Counted from the first letter of the stretch, positions 38,801 through 50,867 are shown. The stretch: 64,000 nucleotides of DNA from Antedon mediterranea (GCF_964355755.1 NC_092673.1:15691001-15755000), one strand, 5' to 3'. The notes: generated from the letters alone by a model not told the origin. Numbers and translations: made by a program.

Positions 38801-41800
38801 ATAAGCGCTCCAAGCAACTGAACGCAACTGACCGGCACAACAAAATGTCAACATAGCTTGCTTTTAGTTGCCAATGTTTTTTCACAACTGAATACCTCAA
38901 ATCAGTCGAGCATGCGACCAGTAGGGATCCGTTTGATTTTATTGTAAAAAGCGCTCGCGCATACTGGTTCTATAAAACTATGAATCGAGTCATGTGCAGC
39001 GTATGGTAACCACGACTAGTTACAATCAGTTTCAATGTCAACATAAAGTGCTTGCACACTAATTCCTATGAGTTGAGTTGAGTTCCGTATCGACATAAGG
39101 GCCCCTTAATAGTTTTGGATTGGAACTGGTAGAAGAATGTCTGGGGTTTCTACTGAACTTTGCTTCCCAAACTCCACTGCTCCACCTCATAGTAGTATTA
39201 ATTTGAATCATTGAACACAAAAATAATGACTGTTAATGTTTGGAAATTACCACATGTATGCACATTTTTATTTGGGTAGAATTTTGTAGATTTTCTCGTT
39301 GCTACAATTAGCAAATTCTACCACCACACCCTCCTTATCAAAATATAAAAAGTGGCTATAAAGCTCTGTCTACACTATCAAACTACAGTAGTAAGTTTGA
39401 CAAAAAAAGTATGAAATGCCCAAATATGGTAGTGGTATGCCCAAATATGGTAGTGGTATGCCTAAATATGGTAGTGGTATGCCTAAATATGGTAGAGATT
39501 TTTTTTGGAAGAACCTCATACCATCTGGCCAATATGTTCCCATTTATCCTCCCAACCCCAATTGTTTTGCCTGTATACCATAAGTTGAGTTCACACAACG
39601 GTGAAAAAATACATTAATATGAATATATATTTTGCAAACAAATTGTTATGATTGACATGGCCAGCAGATCAACCCATATGGCTTTATGCTTGAACAAATA
39701 GCAAATTGATGATGATTGATTGTTAGAAAATTCCCAATAGAATAATTTAACCTGTAAATTTGTTTTGTACAGGCTGATGGCACTGGTATTTCAATTGAAA
39801 TTCATACTATACAAATATTACAGTGTGAAATATAAAAATAGAAAATAAAAAACATTAAATAAGTGTCAGATTGGTATGGTAACTAGTGGCTTTCACTCTT
39901 TGATTAAATCTGGTTATTATATCGAATAGTTTAAAAACTGACCACTGATATAAAATGGTCTTTGCAAAAACCATTGCTTAATTTGTGTAATCAAATGCTT
40001 ATAGAAATGAAGTATTGATGCAAAATTTTGAATAAATTTAGTTCATGCGCATAAATTAAACCAATTTAATCGTACCCATATCAAACTACATTTATCCTCA
40101 TTTAAATATAATCATCCTTCATCATACCTAGTAGCTGCCATTGTCAATAAACAATTCCTTCATTAGAATTGTTTGATCTTATCTTTTTATGATAATCATC
40201 TGAATTATTTACTCTTGAGAAATGTTTTGTCTCATTAATCATGACAATCATTAATGAACTCATTAATGTATTATTAATGTTTTTATTTGACTTGTAGGAA
40301 AGTTATAATACAGAGTGTGGGCTATCTAGCCACGTCCGGTGTACAGTAGGAGACTTAACACGTAAACATGGATATTTCAGCACCACGTTGAAACGTGCTA
40401 TCTTTAATGATGTCAACTTGGACCTGTCGGGACGAGCTGCAGGTTAGTGGTCAATATATATAATTAATTAAAACTTGGACAAAGAAAAAGTGAGTAGGAG
40501 TGAAGTATCAAGGATCTAAGGAGGTTGGAAAAAGAGGTCCAAGAGTTACCTTGGTTAAGAAGTGGAGATTCCTTGAACAGACCACTTTATCCACTCAATT
40601 GCATAATCTAGACTCTAATTAACAAAAAATATGGTAATATGAAAATATTCACTATTCATACAGTACAATGAAAATATATAATCGATTTTAGTTTCTTTAG
40701 TATTTCAAACCAAAAAAAAATCTATTTTCAGGAATTATATTTGGAATTAAAGAGGCATGTTTGGGTTGTGGTTGAGGTGTAACCTTGGGGGTCATAGTGA
40801 ACCTGCTGTGTACCCTTCTCCTCTCCCCTAAACCACTCTGTCTCTGTAGGCCTATAGCATACTGTGAACATGTGTCGGCATACTGTCTAGTACACATTTC
40901 ACTTGAATATGAATACCATTGAGAAATTCCACCTGTGTTTTTAATATTTTACCTTAAACAAATCCATCAAAATCTCACAAGAACTTTGATCCGTTCTAAG
41001 CAATCATGGTGTTGCAAATTATACTATAATCTAAAACCCAACATTGTGTCATTTAAAGTTAAAAAGAAAAATACCTTTTCTTAAACCCTAGAGATTGTAA
41101 TGCAGGTTTTTCCAATCCAGTTCATTATGTTGCATAGAGAGTTGTCTGAAATTCATTTACCTAACCTTTTCTGTATTTAATTTTTTTAAATAGTTAAAAT
41201 GAAGTTAAGGAAAAAAATTGACACAAGCGAGTGTATCAAATTTTGATTGACTTTAATGATGAAATATGCATTAAAAATCATAAAATAAACATATATTTAA
41301 GATCACATCTGCTGACTAACATTGTGTAGTTTAATTTCCAATGTAGGACCAGCATAAATATCGAGGCTGTAGCAAGAAAAAAAAATGAGGCAAAGATGCT
41401 TTGAACATAATTATTAATATAAAATATGATATGAAATTGGGATGAATAGTGAAAATTCAAAATTTCAGATGACGCAATCACCTCGTTTGCCTCATGCTGG
41501 CTACGGGCCTGATTATTGTTCACTAAACTAGATCAAGTTAAGGTTCAAATTGAGTAATGACAACATTTCTAATCTCAATTCTAATGTATTACATGATTTG
41601 TATAATTTGTTGGAGACTATTAATTTTTTCTTTCAGTAATTGGACATGACCTATACCTAACTGATGCAAGCAATAATAACATTTACTGTGGAATACTGGA
41701 GCCTACTTACACAAGCGGAAAGCTAACTTCACTAACCTTTCCTCAAAAGGACATAAAATTTGATGAGTAAGCAAAATACTATTCTTGAAAAGGTTACCAG

Positions 41801-42866
41801 ACCGTAGAAATGTGTTACACGTAGAGTACATTAGAGATTGATAAAAAGTACTAGGCCTAGGTTTGATGAACCTTTGTTGTAATATTGAAATTGATTTTTC
41901 TACTTAAAGGTACGATTTCCGAAAAACAATATCCGATAATATTGCTTCGCTTGAAATGTGGCAAATCGTAGCAACCATTGAACCAGTACGTGCCGAGCGA
42001 GAAGATTGCATTACCGTACAGTTCTGGATTCTAGGTATTATCATACTTTCATACTATCATAAATTTTGAAAATCCTGGTATAAATTGGCCAAGGTGAATT
42101 TTGCATGTTTTAACTGACCTGGGAATTATTATTATTTTTTTGTTGGACAGTTTTAGACAATTGTATCTACATCAGCCTATTTTTCAAGAAATAAGCACTT
42201 TATGAACTGCAGGAATAATTACTTTGGCTTAAGCAATGGGAAAGCAAGTCGCATCTTTCCTGGGGGATATATTTATGCCCAAATTTGGAGTATTTTTTTT
42301 ATATAAAATGATCTACTACAAATTGGTAATTTTAGATAACTTATTCCTCCATGGATAATATGACATGTGGTATGTTTACATTAATAATTGATAGCTGGGG
42401 CAAGTTGTCTATTAAGGCAGGTCTCATTTGTATCAAATGCTTGGCATAAAGTTGATCATTTTGAACTTAACCTTCGACAGTAACGCAAATCAATTCAACA
42501 TTGCAACTTGCTTATGCGAACCCAGCCATCTTCCAATACTCGTTAATCTATTGGACTCTAACCCTTTCCAGATTAAGCAATCTTTTGCATTAATGACAAA
42601 ATACTTCATTTTAAATTCAACTTTCAGGAGAAAATCGTGAACAAATAGTGAGAGATATCAATGATGCGGAATATGAAGTTGGTTTGGGAAAATACTCGCA
42701 GACGGATATTTGTAATTCAGGTACAGGTCACCCTACTTTCTCCGATATTGTTTGTTTTTTCTTTCACCTGTTTGAGGAAACGGACCATAAATATGGCGAC
42801 CCCGATTGTAATTTTCACCATGGCGTTCTACCCTATCTACACAAAATATTTAATACAGAAACTTAA
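26784..42866 (+). CDS. Secreted copper-only SOD-repeat protein, six SOD-like domains
   Basis: Exons 26784-26808, 31082-33375, 36022-36102, 38101-38211, 40298-40442, 41637-41766, 41910-42034, 42628-42866, total 3150 nt, 1049 aa. N-terminal signal peptide (about residues 1-22). Six Cu/Zn-SOD-like repeats start near residues 23, 136, 291, 442, 605 and 748. Repeats 3-5 keep all four copper ligands: HxH (333/335, 492/494, 649/651), the His of GHxNP (358, 515, 671) and VIH (424, 585, 731), plus the active-site-type Arg (431, 593, 739). Zinc-site histidines are replaced (ELGDL/EVGDL) and the electrostatic loop is missing, as in the copper-only SOD-repeat protein (CSRP) class. Repeats 1, 2 and 6 lack most ligands. 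Likely extracellular; whether it dismutates superoxide or only binds copper is unknown. Introns are large and full of MITEs. Confidence 0.85.
28596..28879. mobile_element. TTTAAAGATG-family MITE copy
   Basis: About 284 bp, ends TTAAAGATGTATTGTC and GGGGGACAATACATCT, with the GGCTGGCAGCCAATTTG core. It lies in the first intron of the SOD-repeat gene. Confidence 0.7.
30464..30820. mobile_element. Inverted-repeat element ending GTTCATAAACGGGCCC
   Basis: The left end GTTGTGTTTATGAACATTTA and the right end GTTCATAAACGGGCCCTAA, with matching inner words TATCTGGATA/TATCCGGATA, form diverged inverted repeats around about 280 bp of non-coding sequence. Confidence 0.55.
31082..33375 (+). CDS. Large exon encoding SOD-like repeats 1-5
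   Basis: A 2294 bp exon, open throughout, from a TTTTTCAG acceptor to a GTGAGT donor at 33376. It carries the end of the signal peptide and five tandem SOD-like domains of about 115-160 residues. Repeat 1 retains only GVHQFP of the HxH strand; repeat 2 has WRVAEF there and no ligands; repeats 3-5 are ligand-complete. The sixth repeat is split over five smaller exons, so the five-repeat block may have grown by duplication within, or intron loss from, an ancestral gene. Confidence 0.92.
33930..34213. mobile_element. CCAAT-box MITE remnants, two overlapping copies
   Basis: CACTAGGACGCAACGCAAC at the left and GTGGGAACCAAGCTTTA at the right, with internal GCGTTACGTCC..GAACCACGCTTAA marking a junction between two copies. 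CCAAT-type words (TGATTTGTTATAT, CATTGGTCGTCAA) are partly decayed. Confidence 0.55.
35561..35786. repeat. 113 bp tandem duplication
   Basis: Two head-to-tail copies, virtually identical, from TGGCCTATTAACTC to AATGTAATATTTTTATA. It lies in an intron of the SOD-repeat gene and is probably recent. Confidence 0.9.
37174..37743 (-). mobile_element. 3' end of a CR1/L2-like LINE
   Basis: On the minus strand, 37743-37420 encodes about 107 aa with NHSYNTRSS and YIWNNLP, typical of the extreme C-terminus of CR1/L2-type reverse transcriptase proteins. It is followed by a short 3' UTR with ACAATAAACTTGAAACTTG. The catalytic RT part is missing, the usual 5' truncation. Confidence 0.65.
38751..39107. 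mobile_element. 357 bp inverted-repeat element
   Basis: Left end AAGGTGCCCTTATGTTGATA; the right end is the inverse with a few changes, including GGAACTCAA..TTGAGTTCC about 25 bp in. Non-coding interior. It sits in the intron after the exon ending 38211. Confidence 0.7.
39361..39499. mobile_element. Harbinger-like MITE, copy C, with internal 21 bp array
   Basis: The left inverted end AAGCTCTGTCTACACTATCA is intact, but the right half is gone. The usual single word ATGCCCAAATATGGTAGTGG is expanded into four tandem 21 bp units at 39416-39499. Confidence 0.8.
42628..42866 (+). CDS. Terminal exon of the SOD-repeat gene
   Basis: CTTTCAG acceptor in the right phase; the frame runs ENREQIVRDINDAEYEVGLG to NTET then TAA at 42864-42866. 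After about residue DICNSG the frame looks poor, whereas the +1 frame over the same DNA (to a TGA at 42874-42876) reads a hydrophobic stretch containing LLSPILFVFSFTC followed by LRKR. The annotated C-terminus is therefore uncertain. Confidence 0.6.
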
Positions 42867-42883
42867 AATGACATGAAGACAAA

Positions 42884-42889
42884 AATAAA
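42884..42889 (+). terminator. Poly(A) signal of the SOD-repeat gene
   Basis: AATAAA 18 bp after the stop codon, followed by TTGTTTTGTTCG about 20 bp on, a reasonable downstream element. The 3' UTR would be very short. Confidence 0.6.
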
Positions 42890-43560
42890 GATTAGATTAA
42901 AACACTGTTGTTTTGTTCGATTATTTTTATCTAATTCTCATATAGAAATAAAGAAGTGGGTCTTTTTAAAATTAGAAAGTGAAAGAGGACTAGAGAATGC
43001 AATAAATAAATACTGAATTCTGAAAATATAAATGAACCATAAACTAAATATTTTGCCATTTGAATCGCAAATCACTTGCACTTTCATACTTCCTGCATCG
43101 TCAATATTAATTTTCTTTTAATGTTTTTTTTTATCAATTTTGATGCAGGCAAGTGAAAATGTTTTAACCCGTCTTGTTTATGTAAACTAACAAATAATAT
43201 CTGAAAATTAACATTTTTGTATTGTTTTTTCTTTTTTTCAGCATTTTGTACTGTGTCATCTTTGTTCTCAATCATCATGCTAATTTTCTCATCAATCATC
43301 TTAAAAAATCCTTAAAACATACCAATAATTACTAATTTATTAAAACATTTTTTAACAGACTGTACAAGCAATAATCAGGATAAAATAGTGCCTTTGTTCA
43401 CAGGTTATGGTGAACACCAAAAACAATTTTATTTTTGCTGTTAAATTGGCAAATTGGTTAAATAATTTATTTTGTATCGTGACTGTCCTTGGTATAACGT
43501 CTGAATATTGTAAATAAGTGAGGCGTTTGAACGTACTGTATGGCAACCATAGAGGTATAA

Positions 43561-43680
43561 AGCACTGTCTACACCCTCAAACTGGTTTTACAAAAAACAT
43601 GTGATATGATGTCATCATGTACATATATGGGCACATCACATTTTGTTGTCACATTTAAGTTTGATAGTGTAGGCAGAACT
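43561..43680. mobile_element. Harbinger-like MITE, copy D
   Basis: 120 bp, ends AGCACTGTCTACACCCTCAAA and TTTGATAGTGTAGGCAGAACT, with the ATATATGGGCACATCACA core. Confidence 0.7.
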
Positions 43681-45294
43681 TTATACCACTAGAGAGCCAA
43701 CACAATCACAGTTCAAAAAGAAAGAGACCATTTAATATTGAAGCATACTGAATCGGCCAATCAAATATGCCCGTTTGAAATTGCACCCACTACTCAGTCC
43801 AAGAAATAGGCTCGCCAGTGTAGCATAGCAAAAAAGATACAAAACTACCTTTGCTATATATTTAAAATTTTCCCTGCAGTCACGCTCAACTGATTTTATC
43901 GAGCAGAACATTTACTATAAACAAAATTATTACCGTAATTAATTTTCATAACAATGGAATAAATTTGACAAAAATATGTGTTCTGATACATACAGTGGTT
44001 CTGAATAATTTTTGTAATCAATATTTTTATATACTAATATTGTTGAACTGATATGGTGGTCATTTTGTAGTCTCTTCCATGTTTGCATCAGTCCCCTAGT
44101 AATGGTGGCAATATGTACTGGCATTGTGGCAACACATCTTATTGTATACTGTACTTAGTGTATTGATTATGTGTACCATAAATTTGTTTAATTTTCATAC
44201 AAACTGAGCGATAGTTCTTGGAGGGGATTCTGAGGTGGGTAATATTATCTATAAAAATTGGTATGCACAGTGAAAAAAAAAAATTAAAATTAATTTAATT
44301 TGAGTGCATATTTTTCCTTCTATCAGATTCAGCCTTATGACTGTATTGCTACAAATTGTATCTAACCTGCCTGCACAAACATTCCATCAAACTGTACATT
44401 AGGATTTGTTAATATTTTTAATGTTTCTTGAACAATTATTAAATATAAAGTACTTTAGCCTCAAATTCTAGAAATAAGAGATTAAATGCCTACAGGATAC
44501 AATAATATCTTGCTAGTATATTATGTCTCAGCTGCAGGGAAGTCATTTTGCTGGAGTAATTAAAAACACTAATTCAAATTAAGTGGGAAAATGTTCGCAT
44601 TACTCGGCTATTCAGAATATTATGATTGGACGGATGTAGGTGTACTAAAGTTGGTTTTATGGATAGATGGTGTAAAAAGATCATCTTAACCTGAAATCAT
44701 TCATAAAATCGTGCCTTAAGCCTGACTTGGCCTCAAATGTTTGCATCATCAAACAATTCGTAAGGGCATAATCTATAATGAAAATACAATTAAATGGTTA
44801 TCGCTGATGATATTCATAAAACTTCTTTCACTCGTATTACGAATCGCGTTAAATTAGATTCTGACTAACCTAAATCTTGCACTACATTGTACAAATATAA
44901 CAATTAGGTAAATAAATAAAAAGAATGTTATTTATTTTTAATAACAATCCATCTGGATAAAATTATTACTAAAAAATTATTTAGATTTTAGAATAATTCA
45001 TGCACAGGGTCATTGGCACATGTAAAATGAGACACAGTAGAAAAATAAATACACAGAAAAAATGATGAAATGAGAAAATTAGCATGGCAAGTGTGGCAAC
45101 AGATGGATAAAAGAAGAATTATTGTTAGAGCGAACGACAATGGAAAGTATTTTACTCGCCTACACAGTTATTTTGATGGTGGTAGTGCATTCACCTTTCA
45201 AGTGGAGATTTAATTTTGTTTAAAGTTACTCAGGTGTACATAATACATTATAAATTTTGTTTCTTTTTTGTTGCAATATGTACTACTACTCTAA

Positions 45295-45440
45295 AGCTCT
45301 GTCTACACTATCAAACTAGTTTGACAATAACAAAATGATGTGCCCAAATATGGTAGTGATATGACATCATTGTGTTCATACAGTATTATGGGCACATCAT
45401 ATTTGTTTGTCACATAAAGTTTGATAGTGTAGATGGAGCT
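45295..45440. mobile_element. Harbinger-like MITE, copy E
   Basis: 146 bp, both inverted ends nearly intact (AGCTCTGTCTACACTATC; GATAGTGTAGATGGAGCT), flanked by TAA on both sides. Confidence 0.8.
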
Positions 45441-45558
45441 TAATAAAAAAAGTCTTGTAATTATATAACTAACATTAAATTCAATCCAAGAAAATCTCCA
45501 TATTTATCATTCTTTCTACCTATCTTCTGAATATATATTTTGACAGTTAACGTTCATA

Positions 45559-45662
45559 AAAAAGCGTGGTTCTCTGGGACAAAATTTGACCAATTGCAAT
45601 TAAAAGATAAAAAAAACTCATTACGTTGTTGCGTTAAAGTATCCAATTGGGAACCAAGCTTA
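45559..45662. mobile_element. Short CCAAT-box MITE
   Basis: About 104 bp, left AAAAGCGTGGTTC, right TTGGGAACCAAGCTT, with TTTGACCAATTG inside. An internally deleted member of the family. Confidence 0.55.
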
Positions 45663-47339
45663 ACTGATTACTTGACTAAAACATCATCCTTTATAATTGT
45701 AGTGAAAGTAGGTGCTGGTAAAGGTCAAAGGTCAATTCATAACCCATTTTGAAATTGGTTTTGAAAAGGTTTTATTATATTTGTAAAAATTAAAGTTTAT
45801 TAATATTTTTATTTAAATGTTTACAAGTTTCTTTACAAATAAAATCATGTAAAGCACAGACTGTTGAGTTATTCGTTTAAATCATTTACATTCTTGTTGT
45901 TGTGGCAAAACCCAAATATAATTTATTAGTATATATTTTTAGGTTAATTTGAGTTGTGGGAACCTTGCAGCGAGGTTTGCTGTAAGCAATGTCTTTAAAC
46001 ACCAACACTGCTCTCATATTTTGACAATTAATATGAGGTGTAAATACTGAAATGTAATTTATTAGCAGTATTGAATTTGTTCCGTTTGGGAAATGACCGG
46101 ACACCGATCTAGTTTTTTTATTTACACTGTTGTTGAAAATGTATGAAGAATGAAAAACAAATAAGGAAATGCTTGAAAAAAAATCTCAATGCACTGTAAA
46201 AGTACACTTAGCATTTAATGCAGTCTGTAAGATTCGGAAACATAGTATGAAATGAAATTGCTTTGTGCAGAACATAGTTCAGACTCTTAACAAACGCTTT
46301 TGATACAAAATGATGTCGCAGATTAGCAGAAGATCCGTCCATTATTTTGGTTGGAGGTAAAATTGTTGGTGCATGAATTTCATATAATAGCATAAAGAAT
46401 AAAAGTCGATGTTGTAAGATTATTATTTTATTCCATTCAGTAAAGACAATACAAACATAACAAAAGCTGTCAAAGGGTGTGCCTCTCCAACTCCAAAATT
46501 CATACAGATATGCACTAAAAACTAATTATTGTATTCCACTATAAAAGAAAAAAAAATGTGGCTTCCACTAATATTTTATTGGTACAGAGCTATGGAATTG
46601 TGCACTGCATATACGATACGAAAGCATATCTCTGTAGGTCTGTACAGGCCCTAAGTTCTAATTTGCCAACTATAGGTCTGAACTAGGGAAGAGTAATGTA
46701 ATTTTACTCTTCCCTGATCTGAACAGACCTCAAGCCCTAATTAGGCCAACTGTTAGAGCACAAACATTTTAACTCATTTGATCATAATACTTTAAAGTAA
46801 ATATTATCTTGTGTATAAAAACAAATTTAGAAAAACAAATTTGGAAAAAAAATAGTGTAATTTCATTCTTTATATATATAACTGGATTTGTAACAGAAAG
46901 ATTTGCCTTTTATAGTAAATCATGTTTGTTGTGCATACATCTTATTTCATCCACCACTTCCATCAATCTGTTCACTACACGGTGGAATGGCCAAACTGTA
47001 GTTTGATTCTTCAAGGATGTATCATTTTTTTTAGTGTTTAGATATTGAGAGGGTTATAAAATTTGACAGAGTTCATCTGATTTGATCTTGTTTACATGAT
47101 CGAGATCAAAACCAGGATTTCAAAAATTTCAACAGCAGCGAGTAAATAAAGTCAAGGACACTAAACTAAGCCAAGCGAAAGAAAATCGTTCACTTATTTG
47201 TGAACAACAAAGGCTTAAATGGTAAGATTTTCAGCAGGTAAACAGGTAAATACAGTCGTGTCGTCTTCTAAAGTACAAAGAACTCTTGTATATATAATAT
47301 TTTGATGAACAAAGCAAATAAATTCATAATTTTCAGTCT

Positions 47340-47345
47340 TTTATT
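47340..47345 (-). terminator. UBOX5: Poly(A) signal of UBOX5
   Basis: AATAAA on the minus strand, about 83 bp beyond the UBOX5 stop codon. Confidence 0.55.
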
Positions 47346-47427
47346 GAGTTTCAAATTGTTTAAGGGGTCTATGATTGACAAACCAGTTGATTATTAGTTT
47401 ATTTTGGATATTGTCAAGAATCAATAA

Positions 47428-50400
47428 TCAGCTTAGGTTAGCTCTAACAATATCAAAGTTATTGAATGCTAACCCACATTCAGTACATGCATCATTACCT
47501 CGGTCTGTCACACATTGTCTGCACATAAGGTGGTGACAGGGAAGACGATAAAACACAACATTTCTAGTAGTAGGTTCTGAATGGCAGGACACGCAAAAAT
47601 GGATAGCTGCTTCTGTAAAAATAAATAATAAATGAATATTAAATAAATTTATTCATATTTAGCAATGTTTTAATTATTACCATTTTTGTATTGCATACAA
47701 TTATTAGATTACTGAGGCACAATTGACACATGTTGGTTTTATTATGTCCTGCCCCATAAAACACGAATATGTTTAGAGAACACTAATTTTTATGCCAAAA
47801 TGTACGGATTGTTGTCCCAAAAGTTACTTGTAAGAATAATTGAATTTCTTATTGATCTTGAATGGAAGCCTAGACATTTCAACATTCAACAATTTGTCTG
47901 CAAGCAATACTATAAAATCTTATCCTAAAGAAGAACTTTAAAAATCCCAAACCCAATATTAATTCCCATCACAGGGTTCTGAATTCTGATAGGTTAATTA
48001 AATCAATGAAAACATCATTAAACATTCCGGTCTTGTCTTTTTTGTATCCTCATAATCTGTACAGGATCTACTCGGTACCTGATTGAAATATACAAACAAA
48101 TCGTACGTTTATCATATTTATTTGAGTACATGTGCCGCTTTGAATAAACTCCCTCTCCCTACCACTATAGAACATCATTTTGAATAAACGCCCCTCCTCC
48201 CTCTAAAAAATTCCCACGGGCCCTTATTTATTCCCTCGAATAAACGATTCGCCACATGCAACACAATACTGTATTACAACACATTTTTATTTGTAGTAGA
48301 ATTCATTGATCTACAATTTATCATAATTAAATTATCTTGATAACATTTTTACTATATTTTATAACTTCTCGATATCAATTGTGTTGTATTTGTTTATATC
48401 TGGGGGTATTTATTTCATTATACATGTGTTACCATATTAAACCCAAAAAAATAAATTCCTCCCCTGAATAAATGCCTCCCTAAAAACCGTCCTGAACAAT
48501 AAATGCCCCGGGGCATTTATTCGAATAAATATAATAGGTTTTTATAACAAGTAGTAATGCGAACCAGAAAAATTTAAGTACAATTTCTAATTCACCCAGC
48601 ATACTAGCTACTAACTACCTGTTAAGTTTTCCAATCAAAACATTGCAAGGAAGGCAAGGTTATAGTACCTATGAGTTCCTTTAGGCTCTATTGCACCTGT
48701 GTTTGATCAAAGGATGTACAATGGACAAATATTTGCTTTAAACTGATATTGTAAGAACGGAAGCCTGCTGAGCGATAGATTCTTATTTCCTGACCTGGGG
48801 TCATGTTTCTTTCCCAGATTCTAGTCTTTAATTCCAGACACTAATTTCAAATAAATACACATTTTTTTGGTTACATTGTTAGATAATGATATTTGTCTAC
48901 ACTGTCAAACTAGTTTGACCAAAAAGTTTGATGTACCATGCCCAAATATGATACTGATATTCCCAAATACGGTAGTAAAATTACATCATCATGTCCATAT
49001 ATGGGCACATCTCATTTTTTGTCACATAAAAAGACAGAGCCTTACATTACCTGTACAATTTGGAATATTAACTTGTCTGTAGTTTGGTCTTGCTGCTTCG
49101 ATATTTTTCATTGCTTCCTCCAAACTATCTGCTAGCTTTTGTTCATGGGTAGTACTAGTAGCTAACAAAAGAAAAACAAACAACTATATAAACATTACAA
49201 TTAATTAAGGGTGGATTAAGGAAGTCAAGATTTCTTGCCATAAATGTCAGGAGGTGTTTTTCTGAATGAACACAACATCGAAACAGTACTGGGTGCGTCC
49301 AACGAGCGTTCAAGTCATCCATATGGGAAGTACTGAAGAAGTCAATCTATGGCGACTTTTTTTTTAGTTGAATAATAGAAGTTTTGAATATTTATTTTTT
49401 GTTTTGTTTTGATTTGTTAAAAATGTTAATGTACATTATAATTTTCTATAGATTAAATTGATCGATAACTGAGGACTACAAAAAACACAAGCGAATAATA
49501 ATATCACTGGTTGCCTACATATTCATGCAAACAAACCAAATATATTTCTTAACTTTATTTACCTGTTTGTGTTTTACTGATTTTGTTTTTAGAAATGTGT
49601 TCATCTATTGCTTTGCAGTTTCTTTGTATAGCCATGGGTTGTACATTTGCAGACACAGCCCTGTAAGTATGCTTGTCTAGTCTACCTGAACTTGAGCTTG
49701 CAATACCATTCTCAATTTTTAATCTCTTTGGTTTACTTTCTAAAAGTGACTGACATTTTCCATTTGATATTGTATCAACTTTGTTTTTGCTCCTTGTAAT
49801 TTTAGAAACATTTGCTTCAATGTTTGTCTTTAACCTACCAGAGGTTCGCGGAACTGTATCAAATTCCTTACCGGCTGTTAACAGAAACTTATCAATACGA
49901 GTTTTAAGTCCTGCATTAGGTATTGGCTTAGAAGTACTTGAGAAAGGAACACCAGTGAAAGGGTCAGCTTTTGCCCGACCCCACTGAGCATTAGATATTT
50001 CAAAGCGATCCAAGGTTGACTGGTCAACAGTGTAACCAGAAGGAAGTAGAACAGGTAGTGCCATGACCTCAAATGTAATGGGGTCAATGAACTCTTCAGG
50101 GCATTTTGCTTCACTTATTTTTTCAGGTTTACTTGCAAATGAAACACAGTCAGTGGAGTCTTTAAGTACCTCCTTCTTTTTCGGAAGTTCTTTTGGTAGT
50201 TTTAAACTTGTAAAAATTGTTATGATTGAATTAAGTACAGTTTGGTTGTTTGAGAAGGAAGGTTGCCCCCAAACTTCAAGCTTTCTTAAACACGGCACTG
50301 TTGCACCAAAAACACGAACAATTCGTATGGTCATGTGACTGACATCTGTTAATGCCTTGCTTCGATGATGATGTAATTGTCTTGTAATTATGTTGTCTTC

Positions 50401-50867
50401 ATGGTTTGCAAGGTTGCCGGAGAAATCGTTGAACGGTTTCCTGGCATTGAATTTCTTATTTTCAAAATAGAATAATTTTATATCTGGATTCTGAGAAAAT
50501 CCTTTACCGACTAACACCTGTGAATCATATGAAGTTACTATTGAACCTTCATCTGCACGACTGTCACGGTTCAATGATCTTTTGTTACTTGGAACAGACT
50601 TGGTATATATTTCAAAAGAAGATGAGCATTGCCTGCCAACAGAGGGTGCTATAACTACACTATAAACTGAAATGTTGCAAACAAATTCCAGAGTAATAGA
50701 TAATGGAGGTTTCATGAAACTTTCAGCCATAAATCCTTGGTTAAATTTTCTAAAATCTGGACTTATCAAATTACTGATTTCATATCCATCAGCAGAAACA
50801 GTTGACGTTTTTATTTTTGGTTTGTACATGGGAAGGCAGAAATTGATGGCCATTCTTGCTTTAAAAC
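47428..50867 (-). CDS. UBOX5: U-box domain-containing protein 5 (RNF37), E3 ubiquitin ligase
   Basis: Ubiquitin ligase, nuclear in mammals, acting with E2 enzymes. Exons on the minus strand: 50867-49563 (ATG at 50853-50851, 14 nt of leader after a splice acceptor), 49161-49051, 47612-47428; coding total 1587 nt, 528 aa (human 541). The N-terminus MAINFCLPMYKPKI with SADGYEISNLIS and the block RKLEVWGQP match the family. The U-box is about 251-325 (CPEEFIDPIT, LPSGYTVDQSTLD, DPFTGVPF). A C-terminal RING follows about residue 474: C-x2-C, C-x-H-x2-C-x2-C and CTEC. The basic Ser-rich link 340-430 probably holds the nuclear signal. Exon phases agree at both junctions. The upstream 5' UTR exon(s) were not located. 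It is divergent from IDUA. Confidence 0.93.
48890..49042. mobile_element. Harbinger-like MITE, copy F, abutting a UBOX5 splice donor
   Basis: A diverged copy with TTTGTCTACACTGTCAAAC at the left and AAAGACAGAGCC at the right. Its right edge lies only about 7 bp from the GT donor (plus positions 49049-49050) of UBOX5 coding exon 2, on the intron side. Confidence 0.7.

Larger units (their letters stand above)
42901..47339. other. Spacer between convergent genes
   Basis: The 3' ends of the SOD-repeat gene and UBOX5 face each other across about 4.4 kb. It contains MITE copies D (43561-43680) and E (45295-45440), a short CCAAT-MITE (45559-45662), and a small palindrome AGGGAAGAGTAA..TTACTCTTCCCT at about 46687-46716. 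No exon recognised. Confidence 0.5.

Noticed and set aside
42428-42640. 70 aa plus-strand frame before the last SOD-repeat exon
   Set aside because: Intron sequence; it is not in phase with either neighbouring exon and lacks a donor.
45180-45215. GGTGGTAGTGCATTCACCTTTCAAG, resembling part of a tRNA
   Set aside because: It cannot be folded into a full cloverleaf; at best a decayed SINE head.
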